Part shown: piece by piece, positions 43,495-54,476 of the stretch | How the letters are laid out: the number at the start of each line of letters is the position of its first letter | How positions within the stretch are numbered: the first letter of the stretch is position 1 | Assembly (NCBI GenBank): GCA_023548195.1 | Contig: JAJHZJ010000014.1 | Coordinates: 12,872,718 to 12,936,717, forward strand | Length of the DNA: 64,000 bases | Source of the DNA: Bettongia penicillata ogilbyi | Lineage: Eukaryota > Chordata > Mammalia > Diprotodontia > Potoroidae | Direction of reading: 5' to 3' | Program-made: the position numbers and the translations under genes | The notes under the pieces: generated by a model | Seen by the model: only the letters and a program-made list of their open reading frames with translations | The model's database searches: none | Told to the model about the DNA's origin: nothing

Positions 43495-43680
43495 TAAAAT
43501 CTCAGAGACAGAAGGTACTTTTAAAGATACACTTCAACCAACCTTTCGACAGATTATGGACAAGTTCAGAGATGGGAAGGGATTTACCCAAAATCACACA
43601 TTTAGTTACATCCTGAGCTAGACTCTGGGTCTCCTGCAAAAAGTCCAGTATCCTTTAATGCACGACAGAAGCTGCCAACT
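43495..43680 (-). mobile_element. CORE-SINE, antisense, diverged
   Basis: Words atctcagagacagaaggtac, gatgggaagggatttaccca and aaaatcacacatttagttac follow the complement of MIR-type SINEs. Confidence 0.55.
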
Positions 43681-43689
43681 GAGTATCTT

Positions 43690-43930
43690 CAAAGATGTGG
43701 AACTTATTACTTCATGAAGAAGCCCATTCCATTTTGATAGCCATTCAAAATTTTATTCTCTGCAATTCTCTATTCCCCCCCAAATGATTCCTTTTTGTAT
43801 AACAGTCTTACAATATTGGTAAGACAGTGATGCTACTCCAAGTCTTCTCTAGGCTGAATATTCTCTATGCCTTCATAACCTCATATAGCCTGATGATACT
43901 AGGCCTCTGGACTTGCTCTAACTTGTCAAA
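43690..43930. mobile_element. CR1/L3-like repeat, second copy
   Basis: Words gaagcccattccattttgat, caagtcttctctaggctgaa and cctctggacttgctctaact match the order seen in this repeat class. About 43930-45160 is unassigned apart from an L2/MIR-like tail near 44590-44650. Confidence 0.5.
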
Positions 43931-45159
43931 GGTGAAGTTAGTGCCACCTAGTGGCTTCTGGACAAAGCTGTGAAACCTTTCCAAGTCCAAGTAGCTGCAG
44001 CCTACCTATATCCATAAAACCCACATAATGCCAGGGCAGCAACATAAGGATAACCAGTAAGGATCAACTATACATCTAGTCTGGCAGTGGTCCACTGTAA
44101 TAGCTGAGGGCATCCTGGCAGGCAGACAGACAATGAGTACAAAGGATGGGGGAAAAGCCAACAGGTATCAAGGATTTGTAGCGATGGGTCCACCTCAGAG
44201 AAAGGCTACTTGGTTTCCTTATGGATCTCACAAGGTAGGCAAGGATAGAATTGGGGAATCACTGGGAGAAACTTTAGTCTGGGACCTGTGTATTAACCTA
44301 CATGGGCAGATGGTACGCATCCCTCACTAAAGACCCAAGGATAGACTGTCACTGTAATAGCAAAGGATCACCACACCAAGTTTCTTGCTTTTATTTACTT
44401 TCCTCCAATCCATTCTCCACCCAAGAGGCACACCCCACTCTACAAAGCCTCCCCAATTACCCCCTGGGGCTAGAAGATGAATGGTTCCTAGATGCTTTCA
44501 GATGGTAACCTATGAGGGAGGGTGCCAAGAGAACTTATCCTGAACTTTAAACCTTATACATAGGAATCTAAGAACTATTTGGTGAATTGAATTTAAGAAA
44601 TTGGACTAGGTGATGAGATCTCTTCCAGCTCTAAGGTTCTAGAAGTCATAGAACCCATGCCCTTCTCTGTTTAAATACACTTACTGTTACCACATCATAT
44701 GTGAATTTTGGAAGATATCCTTATTTCTAACTTCTCTATATGGGCAATTTTCTTCTTCCTTCCCCATCCCACTCTTTCCTTATCATATATTCTTGTCTTT
44801 TGGAGGCTGTGCTGTATGCTCCTAGATGTGTCTGGTAGTACATATGGAGAACAGGTAAGCTGGATGGGGCTGAGAAACAGAACTTTTTCTTATGAAATGC
44901 TAATACTTGGGATACAGCCTGAATCCTTAACTCTGGCATTATTAGTAACATGATCTAAGCAAACAAACTTGCTTGTAGCACCTGACCTCCTATCCTGGAC
45001 CTAGGGGGACAGGAGGAGGGGAGAATCAGCACATTCCTTTTTCCTTTCTTTTTAGTTAGGAATTCCAAATTATTTTCCTTTTTTTTTTTGCCAAGTTAGT
45101 AACAATTCAGATAGCACTAAAATGTTTACAAGATGTTCTTCTCATAACCATTTACCAGC

Positions 45160-45275
45160 ACGAGAGGTTAAATTACTTGTTTAAGGTCTCACGGTACAGA
45201 AGTGGCAGAACTGGGGACTTGAACCCAGGTTCTCTTACTCTAGAATCAATCTGCATGCTGCCTTCATTTACAACA
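45160..45275 (-). mobile_element. CORE-SINE fragment, antisense
   Basis: Words gagaggttaaattacttgtt and ggggacttgaacccaggttc, the latter the complement of a B box. Confidence 0.75.
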
Positions 45276-45739
45276 CACCATTTCCACCGTGGAAATGGAA
45301 ATGTACCATTCCTTTGTTCCCACATGCTAGAGATCACTCACTTATCCTTGTCATGTCAAGTTATTTGGACAATGTCGATACTATTATGGGCTCAATACTG
45401 ATAAACACCATGGAACTTTTCCCAAATTTAGATTACAAATATGCCGAGTGAGTCAGATCCTGGCACCCCACTCTCTGACCTTCCCACACCTTTAACAAGA
45501 CAAGAAACTTACTTCCTTTTTTCCTTCTCTCTGTACTTAACACTGTCAAACAGAGACAACAACTGTTTCACAAAAGCTCCATTAGTGGATTTATTTGCAC
45601 TGTAAGGAAGGGAACGGAAATGTCTTGTCTTTTGCCGCAGGATTTCCACGTGCCTGACGTAGCCAGCGGACAACAAACCTTATCACCTGGAGTGGGTTCA
45701 AAACACAGCGGTCCCCTGGCCTGTCACATGGCCACACAG

Positions 45740-47308
45740 TAGGCAGGAATGATTTAGGGCTTTATTCCATGCGTTGTCTGTCAGAGGCAAGGGCATGTAC
45801 AAGTCAACACACGTTGCAAATGAAAGTTTACATCTGTTCAAACACAGTAGAGATTTCTTTTGTTCAGAAATGCCCCACATGGAAGAGACATAAGAGAAAA
45901 ACCAGGCAGGCCTTCAAATACAGAACAAGGCCAGAAGATGTGAAAACCTGAAACACAAATAGGTTCTGGTAAAAAGACATGACTTTGGGAGACAAGCTGT
46001 TTTCAAATTAAAATCCAATTGAACATTAAATTCCCTCCAAAATGGAAACTGTTCAGCAATGTAGCTTAACAAGCCAGGGTCCTCTAACCTAAGGACATTG
46101 TATTCAAAATACTGATGCCAGTCAAGTCCAAAGTCCTATCAAGTTTGGGCTTGGGTGGTAGTGGTGTTGAAAGGGAGCTAGGAAAGTGGGGCTAAGTAAT
46201 CTGATCTTTGCTGCTGCTCCTCTGTCCTTGGCTTGTGCTAGGACATCTCAGTGGCGATTAGAGGCAAGAGACAATATTAGTTACTCCTGGCACTAAGTCA
46301 GAGACCTAGGGCCTAGCCTCCTGGACCCTTCTTTAAGCAGAAGTAAACAATTCAGTACTGCTTCTCAGCATTGTCCACTATGAACGCAAAGAGGCCAAGA
46401 ATTGCCAAGATTCTTGGGTTTGCAGCAAGTGTTCTGGGGGCCAAGGAGACAAGATAGTTTTGGTGTTAAAGAGATGAAAAAGGAATTTTTTGTTCTGTTT
46501 TGAATATAAAAATTATTGTAAAGACAAGGGACAGACCCAAGACAACTAGCTGAACTTGCTGCTGGCTTTTCTGATTCTAATATTCCAAATATAAGAGTTA
46601 CAGGTCTCAAGTTCACCTACAAAAAAGGTAATAAAAATTAAACAAAATGGCACCTTCAACAGAACAGAACAAAATCTTACAACACAGCCTCATGGAAGCA
46701 GAGGCCCAACAGTGCTAGCTCCAAGAGAGACACAAAAGAAGATTCCAAGTCTTCACTCCACCCAAAACGTAAACAAAAAGCTAAACATGACTGTTCTGCA
46801 TTCTCTGAATAAGTTAAACTTCAATTCTTCTCCAATGTGTCCACACAAGGAACAGGGTCCTCTGTCAGTGGAAGGGAAAGGCAGGAAGGGGAGGCTATCC
46901 AAAAATAAAAATAGAAGTAGGGAGAAAGAATAAGGAACAGTGTACAAGCTAAAAGGAAAAGGAAGAAGGGAGGGAATGCGAGAATGGAGGGAAAGAGGGA
47001 AAGTGAGAGATGGGAAAGAAGAAGGGAGAAGGCAGAAAGGTAATAGGAAGAAGGCATAGGAGAGGGGAGGAGAGAAGCGAGAGGGGTAGAAGAGATAAAG
47101 AATGAGAGTGCACAGGCAAAAGCAGTTTATGGTCACAGAAGTAATCAAGTTCCTTAAGAGGGTTACAATATGCAAATCAGCGCTTTGCAAATTCTCCCCT
47201 CTTCAAGTGCCTCAGCAAGGCAGTGGAAAAAATGTCTTTTGGACAAATCCAGAAGAGTTCCAGAGGGTCAGTCGGGGTGGAAAGCTGGTCTCAAGGGCTC
47301 AAGGGCTG
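45740..47308 (-). other. MTA1: MTA1 3' untranslated region (probable extent)
   Basis: Repeat-poor sequence downstream of the MTA1 stop. It includes a purine-rich plus-strand tract at about 46860-47110, which is a CU-rich stretch in the mRNA. The first perfect minus-strand AATAAA is at 45766-45761 and a second at 45595-45590, so the 3'UTR would be about 1.55-1.7 kb. The end is inferred from these signals only. Confidence 0.55.
45761..45766 (-). terminator. MTA1: Candidate MTA1 polyadenylation signal AATAAA
   Basis: Perfect hexamer on the minus strand. A second candidate lies about 170 nt further downstream (45595-45590). Which one is used cannot be told from sequence. Confidence 0.5.
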
Positions 47309-47456
47309 CTAGTCCTCAATGATGATGGGCTCCTCATTCACTGGCAGGGGCTGCTGCCTGAGCTGTAGGGACTGGCTTGGTCGAAGGATGATGGGCTTGT
47401 AAGGGCGACGGGCAGCTCGCTTTGTTTCAGAAGATGAAAGCAATTTTCGGATTTTC
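47309..47456 (-). CDS. MTA1: MTA1 last coding exon with stop
   Basis: 148 nt. It completes the split arginine, then KIRKLLSSSETKRAARRPYK, PIILRPSQSLQLRQQPLPVN, EEPIIIED and a TAG stop at 47311-47309. The basic RBBP4/7-binding segment is fully conserved. The stretch before the acidic tail (QLRQQPLP) diverges from the proline run in human. Confidence 0.96.
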
Positions 47457-50273
47457 CTAAAAATGCAGAACAAATAGTCACAATTTTTATTAAATATATC
47501 CTCCCAGAAAAGAAAGGATGATTTTCAAGATGGGCCCTTAATCTACTCTGGCGCTTCCTGATTCAAACTATACTTTGAACCTATAAAACCTTCCAATTTT
47601 CTACCACAATGTTCAACCCTCTCTGCCTCAGTGCCCCAGCTCAAACGGTAAAGACTTGAACCTGAAAGAGAAAGAGGGAATTTAATGAGTAGGAGGAATA
47701 GGACAGTAGCTTTAAAAAATAATAACAGCAGCTCCCATTTGTATAATGCTTCAAGACTTACAAGGTGTTTTCTTCACATCGACTCTGTGATAGAGAGTGA
47801 GGACACTGAGGGTTCAGAAAAGTAAAAGGTAAACAGCTAGTAAGTATGACAGTGAGAACTTGAATGAAGACACTACGTTTAACTCTAAGACTACTGTTCT
47901 TTGCTGCCTCTCTGAAGAAAGAATCTTTGGAGGTCAAACTGATCCATTTCAGATGGAATAGCAGCTTTTTCATAAAAGCTGGTCTTAAAACCTTTTCAAA
48001 GTCTTGGAGGCCAAGATCTTTATTTTTAGCTTTTTTATTTACTTCTCTAATCTACAGGGCACACATATTTCTACTACTCAGGGTCCCAGAGGAAAGGTCC
48101 AAGGTGAGAGGGAGGGAAGGGAAGAGGAAAAGGAAGAGGGGGTCAGGGATTTTTCTTTGGGCTATAAACTGGAGATCTTTGTATCTAAGGACTTCATTCA
48201 GCAGAAATATAGGAAGGCCCATTTCTCCCCACAAGTATTTTCATTGATGATACAAGTTAATAAGTCACCCACTCCACTAATGGACCTGAAGGAAGCCCCT
48301 GTCCTACCTGGTTTCCTCTGTGGCCATGTAAAACACATCATCTGGGGCATCAATCCAGTTCATCCTCCTCCTTTTCACTGGAGGCAGGGATCCACCACGA
48401 ATTAATCTGACTTTTGTTGGATAGGATTTTCCATTGAGCAGCAAGTTTCGACTTGGTCCCTAACAATACATAAAAGGTAATAACTATATGGCCAATGGCA
48501 TATATAAGGAAGAAGAAAAGGAGTGACCATTCTTAACACAATTTTACCATATGGCTAAATGAAGTGCCTTAAACAAATAAGACTGACTTCAGAGGTTGAG
48601 GTCAGAGTAGGAAAGCATCACCTCAGAAGTTAAGGGAGAAATAAAGCATTCATAAGTCTCACTTTTTCATGCCATCCTTGTGAGAAAAATGCCCCCCCTT
48701 CACTCACATATGAAAGATTTTGTGTAGTTTCCAGTATCTCAGCATAATTCATAATTCTTCAAGATCTCCTACTTAGGCCTGATCAAAAGAAATCTGATGT
48801 TGACCCTTGTAATTTCAGGGAGGACTGGAATACTTTGGGAAGTGGTATGGAACGTATACACTGAAGGCAGGAGAGACAGATGTACTCCCAAAGAACAAAC
48901 TCTAAAATCTGCTGCCTCACAGCACCTTACTGTGCTTTATGTGGATGTTGCTGGCAATTCTAAGTTATACTTTCCAGGACACTCTTAGCAAATATTTACC
49001 AAACTGTCAAATTCTGATTCTTCAAGGAGATTCAATGAAGATTTTTTTTTTATACAACTGGTCAAAAGAGAATGCTTTTTATCTCAGCAGCACAACTTAG
49101 TTGTGTTCACTTTAATCAAGCAAATAAAAGCACTTCTTCCCCCAGCCCCAGCAATGCCACAGATTTTCAGAATCTTAGAGAACAATATTGAACTGGAAAA
49201 CAGGGCTTAAAATACTGATAATTGAGGAGAAAATTTTAGGTTATTATCAGGCAAAGATAGCTTTTATTGTCCCTGATTTCTGATTAGATTCCTAAGGAAT
49301 ACTCTGGGTTGGATAGTCAGCCCTGCCCTGTCCTATATGGCTTGATCCACCCATGTTTGCTGTTTCCATGGCATGCTCTACACTGAATTCTGGTTGGCAT
49401 CTCAAGAATGTTCCCCAAACCAAAGAAGCAGGAAAGCTCTTTCTTACTCTGCCAAGAATTAGGGTGTGGCTCCCTTTTAGCCAACAGTCAACAGATACAG
49501 AAATGTAGCCAGTCTCCTCTAGAAGCAGAGGGGGCAAAATGGTCTGTAATGAAGACTTCACAGCATCAATTCCCACTCAATTTTCAAATGTTTTTAGTTT
49601 TAGCACCTTATCAATGCCTGGCATCTAGCTCATGTGGCTCTGTTTGACTGTGAAGTGATAACACAATAGGAAGAGGTAGGGAGAGACGGTAGTCAACTAG
49701 ATGATCATTCTAAGTTGTCAGTCACAGATCATGGAAAATCAGACCATGAAGTAGTTGGAGGTCTGAGAAACTAAATTCCAGCCTCATGACCACACAGGCA
49801 AGTACCAAAACACAGTGTTAACAGACAGAGCCAAGGTCAGACCAGCATCCCTGGTACTATTTCACAATGGCTCACATTAGCTATTTAATTTTGTCCTTTT
49901 GTTCAATGAAGATCTATTCTCAGCAGACACCTTCACACATCAATTAGCCTCAAGCCTGCTTTGTATCCTAGCTCTTTGAATTCTTCCTCATGTTGTCCAC
50001 AGGCTCACTATTAATAGCTACTTGTCTTATCATCCTCTTGCTATCCATGGAAACATAAATTGTTCCAGTCAAATGCCTTGAATAAATTCTGGAGAGTGAT
50101 ATCTCTATCTGCCTGGAACAGGCAGATAGACAGTAAAGCTCCCCATACCTCTCTAAAAGGAGACAATAAAGAGGTATGGATGATAAAGAAGGCTTTCATA
50201 GAAGCTCTATCTAGACACAGGCAGAGTTTTCTCTCTCTTACCATTTGTCTGGTTGGTCCATGGTTAGCCAGTC
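47309..50273 (-). CDS. MTA1: MTA1, metastasis-associated protein 1, last three coding exons (5' part outside the window)
   Basis: Exons 50242-50273, 48308-48459 and 47309-47456 join in phase and encode about the last 110 residues. They begin near GLANHGPTRQM, pass through LNGKSYPTKVRLIRGGSLPP, KRRRMNWIDAPDDVFYMATE and TRKIRKLLSSSETKRAARRP, and end VNEEPIIIED. This closely matches human MTA1, which ends VNDEPIVIED. MTA1 is a NuRD scaffold subunit with BAH, ELM2, SANT and GATA-type domains further upstream; those exons are not in the window. The part seen carries a basic nuclear-localisation-like KRRR and the basic segment known in the family to bind the histone chaperones RBBP4/RBBP7. Adjacency to CRIP2 in the same orientation supports MTA1 over MTA2 or MTA3. 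Confidence 0.95.
47735..47900 (-). mobile_element. CORE-SINE (MIR-like) in the last MTA1 intron
   Basis: Complement wording cagctcccatttgtataatg, aggacactgagggttcagaa and aaacagctagtaagtatgac. In the 851-nt intron between the last two coding exons. The preceding intron (48460-50241) has no repeat I can name. Confidence 0.65.
48308..48459 (-). CDS. MTA1: MTA1 penultimate coding exon
   Basis: 152 nt encoding GPSRNLLLNGKSYPTKVRLI through FYMATEET plus two bases of the next arginine codon. Acceptor TTAG at 48460-48463; donor GTAGGAC at 48307-48301. Near-identity with human MTA1 over about 50 residues. Confidence 0.96.
50242..50273 (-). CDS. MTA1: MTA1 short exon of 32 nt, third from the end
   Basis: Encodes GLANHGPTRQM (first codon split). 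The human equivalent reads GLANHGQARHM. The acceptor GTTAG lies at 50274-50278 and the donor GTAAGAG at 50241-50235. It joins in phase 0 to the next exon (GPSRNLLLNG). Confidence 0.88.
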
Positions 50274-51508
50274 CTAACAAACAGGAAAGAGAATAGAGCT
50301 TGTAAGACACCAAATTTCTTCCATGACAGAAATCATACACAATTTTAAAAGATAGCAATGTTTTAAATTTGTGCTTCCTTCTAAACTAGTATTTTTGACT
50401 AGCAAACCCCTTCCACGGGGCACCATGAATTAAGGAATTCAACTTTACTATATGCTGGAGAGCCCACGTTTACCAAAGGAAAAAAAATCACTGTCTCTGA
50501 GACATGCATTCTGAGTCTAGAGGATGTAGAAGGAACACAGCTAAGGAAAAAAGAAAACTACTTCCAAGCTATAGTCAAATTCCTGAATATTTGAGACAAG
50601 CTGGACTGGAGGAAGAAGCAGCAATGCTATCCCAGTTGGAGGTGAACTTGATCAAACCAGACTCTCATAACTTCTCTCCTCCATTAGGTAAGAGCCTGGC
50701 TCTTGGCTCACTCAGAAGATAAGGTCTGACCATCACACTGCTGTGCTTCCTAGAATCAATAACTGCCTTTCTGTCCTGTCAGTTCCTTCCTTTCCAGGGT
50801 GCACTTAACTTTACAGAGTACAATGAGGGGTTTACAGAGTAATAAAGCAACCATAAGTAAGAAAAGAAATAGAGAATGCACAGAGTTCTTGAGGACTGGT
50901 CTACCCAGGCAAACTAGACCTTAATAAAGCTTTACTAATCACCTCGAAATGTAAAGTTCTTGAAGGCATATGAGTCCCAGTTCACATTTGGGGAATTCTG
51001 AACTATAATATTTTTTGCCATGTTTACTGTGGTACTCAAGTACCAGCCACACATCCTATGGGCTACTGCTAACTCTTTTATTTATGACTAGAGGCAGGCC
51101 CTCTAGTCAGTAGTGAACACAGGGCTGCCCAACAGGCCCTGCTCAATGATAAACCTTTCTTCCTTTGCCATAAAAGAAGAAGGGAGATGAGAGGAAGCCA
51201 GGGTAAGCTATTACCTATAGTTCTGACTCAGAATACAAATTCTTTCCCCTTATCCCCCTTTCCCAGAAACATATAGGCATAAGCACTGGAAGTCAAGACC
51301 AAACAAAAAGCAGTTGTTTCCTTGATTCATGGTTCTTGCTTGCTCCAGAGGATACCCAGATCCCTTTCAGCTCCACCTGCTGACAGAAAGCAAAAGTGCC
51401 TGAGGAAATAATGACAATATTCTCCAGGCTGTCTGTATAGAAGAATAACAGGGCACCAAGAAGCAGGCAGAAATTATCGAAATCATATGTAACTGTTGTC
51501 TATTTATC

Positions 51509-51625
51509 ACAGAACAAATAACTCTTAATAAAAGGATTTATTCTGTAAAAACTTGGACTCAGTCAAAAAGCCACACCCACCAAGGACTTAGAATTTGGCC
51601 TTGAGGCAGCAGGTTCCCCACCCTA
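51509..51625. mobile_element. Palindromic DNA-transposon-like element, second copy
   Basis: Carries the same words as the 11095 element (acttggactcagtcaaaaag, ccacac, ggccttgaggcagcaggttc). A remnant of the inverted arm (cagaacaaata against atttattctg) lies around 51510-51545. The left arm is truncated relative to copy 1. Confidence 0.7.
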
Positions 51626-52287
51626 GATAGACTAACCCAAACATTGGGAATTCCCTACTACATGGAATCCTTACAAATCCTGAACTTATTTGGGAAGAAA
51701 TTCTAACAATCTCCTGCTAAACACACACACACACAAAATCTTGAGTTAATATGTGTTATTTATCTATGTTCTGTAAAAGTTGTTGTAACTTTAAAATTTC
51801 CCTATAGCCATCCTCACCTATCCTACCCCACACCTGAGCTTTCTTTGTATTCATCTTTGGATGGCTGGTTGGTCAATTCTCCCTGCTTCTTAGAGAACCT
51901 CACTTGTAGGTCAACAGCTTAAATCTCATGACAACAAATAGAGAACTTCCTAGTTCATTAGGCTGAGAAGTTGAAACACTGCTCGTTGTTCCCACTACTG
52001 ACAATTCAGACCCTATATAGTATCATAGGGTTTCTTTCTCCGGCAGGCCCTGTATGTTCTGTCCCCAATATAAGTGGACTGCTAGGATTTAGCAACCTGC
52101 AATTACAATCAATACTCACATGTGTGCTGAGCCATACAATGAGTGTTAGTAATCTACTTCCCCAAACAAGTCTTAGTAACCTTTACCCAACAGTCACGCT
52201 CTACCATTTGTGCACTATCACAGTAAGAATGACCTTAAGGCACAAACTCCCAAAATAAAAGCCACTAGTGAGTTGTGAAAGACTAGA

Positions 52288-52288
<1 letters not shown>

Positions 52289-52340
<52 letters not shown>
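52289..52340. repeat. (CA)n microsatellite
   Basis: About 26 uninterrupted CA units in the MTA1 intron, bordering a local tandem duplication. Confidence 0.97.
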
Positions 52341-52343
<3 letters not shown>

Positions 52344-52480
52344 CAGTGTACTAAGCTAAGAGGTAATCTAAAATTCTAAGTATTTGTATGTCTACACACA
52401 CACACGCACTCATGCACACACACTCCGGTGTACTAAGCTAAGAGGTAATCTAAAATTCTAAGTATTTGTATGGCTACACA
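52340..52480. repeat. Local tandem duplication, 82-bp period
   Basis: Units starting at 52340 and 52422 share 59 nt (ccagtgtactaagctaagag against ccggtgtactaagctaagag, and onward) with two differences. They are joined by a CA-rich spacer. Probably unequal exchange or slippage at the CA tract. Confidence 0.92.
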
Positions 52481-54453
52481 GTTTCCAAAGAGTCTCCTGC
52501 CCATAATAATTTGAGTTGCATTTATAACAATTTAGGGTTGTTAAGCAGGAAAAAGGAATAGAAATAACGAAATGTCCTTGGTGATAAGGCTGATGGTCAG
52601 TACCATCCAACATATCCCTCTTTTTTAGAAAAGTCTAAATAAATTACTTAAGGTTGCTTGCTTTCTTTTCTTGGAAGCCATTCCCTTTAACAACACTAGG
52701 AAAAGGTCACAGGTCACTGCAATATTGAAACCTGTCTTTCCTCATTATCTGATGAGGCTACCCATGATTGCTTGCTGGTATCTACTCAGTATACTTTATA
52801 GTACAAGGAACTCTGGGGAACTAGCAAGGGGATAAGTAGGTGAAATAACAGTCAAATATCTTTTGGAGGTTTTTAATAACTCTATTTTCCTATACAGGAA
52901 ATGTTTTGGTTTTAGAACCAATGGTCTTTTGAGAAATTCTTTTCCATTGTTCTGCGATTTTAAAAAAAACAAATAATCCCAGATCTATGATTTCATAGAG
53001 GAACCACCTTCTATTGATGTAGGCTGGCACCTGCTCTGCAACTCAAAGTCTTAAAGGGAAGTCAGAGAATCCAAGTTTTCTTTACTCCAAGTCTCTATTT
53101 ATTATACAATATGGACTTTCTATTCTCTGTTTAAAAAACAATCTATTCTTATTTTATTTAAAAAAAATCAGCAGTCACTGAAGAATTAAATAAAGAAAAA
53201 GTGAAGACTTCAACGTAAGACATGACACTCACTGAATACCAGACACACAATCCCATCAGCATTGATCCCACTGCTGGGAAAAGAACGTAGGAAACTGTCA
53301 ATGTTGCAATCTTTCCACTGGGCCTCACTTACCCAAAGACAGATTATAATGAATTAGCAGGTTTTGAAACCTACACTGGATAATCACGAGGGTTAGACAC
53401 ATCATGCCTCATTTTATGGCTTGCAGGCATTGAGGTGGGAAGAAAAGGGTTATCACTAGCCCTTCAAACATCTTATGCCCTTAGTGATTTACTGTTTTCT
53501 GCTTTCCTTCACAAATCTTATGGGATAATATGATTTAAAGTTGTAAGGGGTCATTTAGTAGAATCTAAATCTGGTGTCTAATTACACCAAGACTTTGGGA
53601 AATGAAGAATAGGTCCTCTCCTAGAAAAGTTTAGGGTCCAATGTTTATCAGAATCACTTTAAGCTAGTGACTCTTAGGAAGGGATCTTTGGAAGGGTGTG
53701 GACTTTTCCACTAGCCCCTTGGGCAACTTAATGGAAAAGAGTGAATACAAAGCAAACACAGTAACATTCCAAGTTACTTACCTAAGTATGTTCCTATCAA
53801 ATTGGCAGATTGGCAAAGGAAAAGGAAAAAAATAGCTCAGTGTTACACAAAGGAGCTGTGACTAGTAGGGAGCAATGTTCCACAGGATCCCACCCTCCAG
53901 ATAGAGTCAGATGCAGAGAAGCAGATGAGAGCCACTTTTACTCCATGGGATGGTAAGTGAATACTATACTACTAGTAGCTTACCTGAGAAAGAATAGGTT
54001 TATTTACTGATTTACTTCAGCATAAAATATATCAACCAGGATCCATCAAAATGCCTTATCTGGGACTATTCAAAAAGCAGTAGAAGCACTAAACATTGGA
54101 CAATGAAGAAACAGTTGCCAAAGAATTTGCAGATCAGCCAAACAAATTCAGTCTTTCAAAGGAGTGAAAAATACTAGCACTCTCAGAAAAGAAAAGCAAA
54201 CTACGTCTGACTCCAGTCAAATGGCTATCTGTAGGAGGAGAGATTTCATCCACAGAAGATTCCCAGCTTATAGCCCTTAGAGAAAGTAGTGTGAATATCT
54301 TCCCTGAACACAAGAGTACCAAGCTTTGACATTATCCAACTTGTAATAGCTCTAAGAAAGGCTAGATCCCAGTCATACACAAGAGACTCCTGAATCTATC
54401 TGCCTAAGGTTTGGAATCCAGAACTTTAGGCTTTCCAACTCTGGTGCTTAAAC

Positions 54454-54476
54454 AAAAAAAAAAAAAAAAAAAAAAA
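54454..54476 (+). repeat. Poly(A) run
   Basis: 23 consecutive A, not preceded by a recognisable retroelement. Confidence 0.95.

Noticed and set aside
46753..47190. 145-codon minus-strand frame rich in leucine, phenylalanine and proline
   Set aside because: Lies in the CU-rich tract of the MTA1 3'UTR; composition follows the pyrimidine bias.
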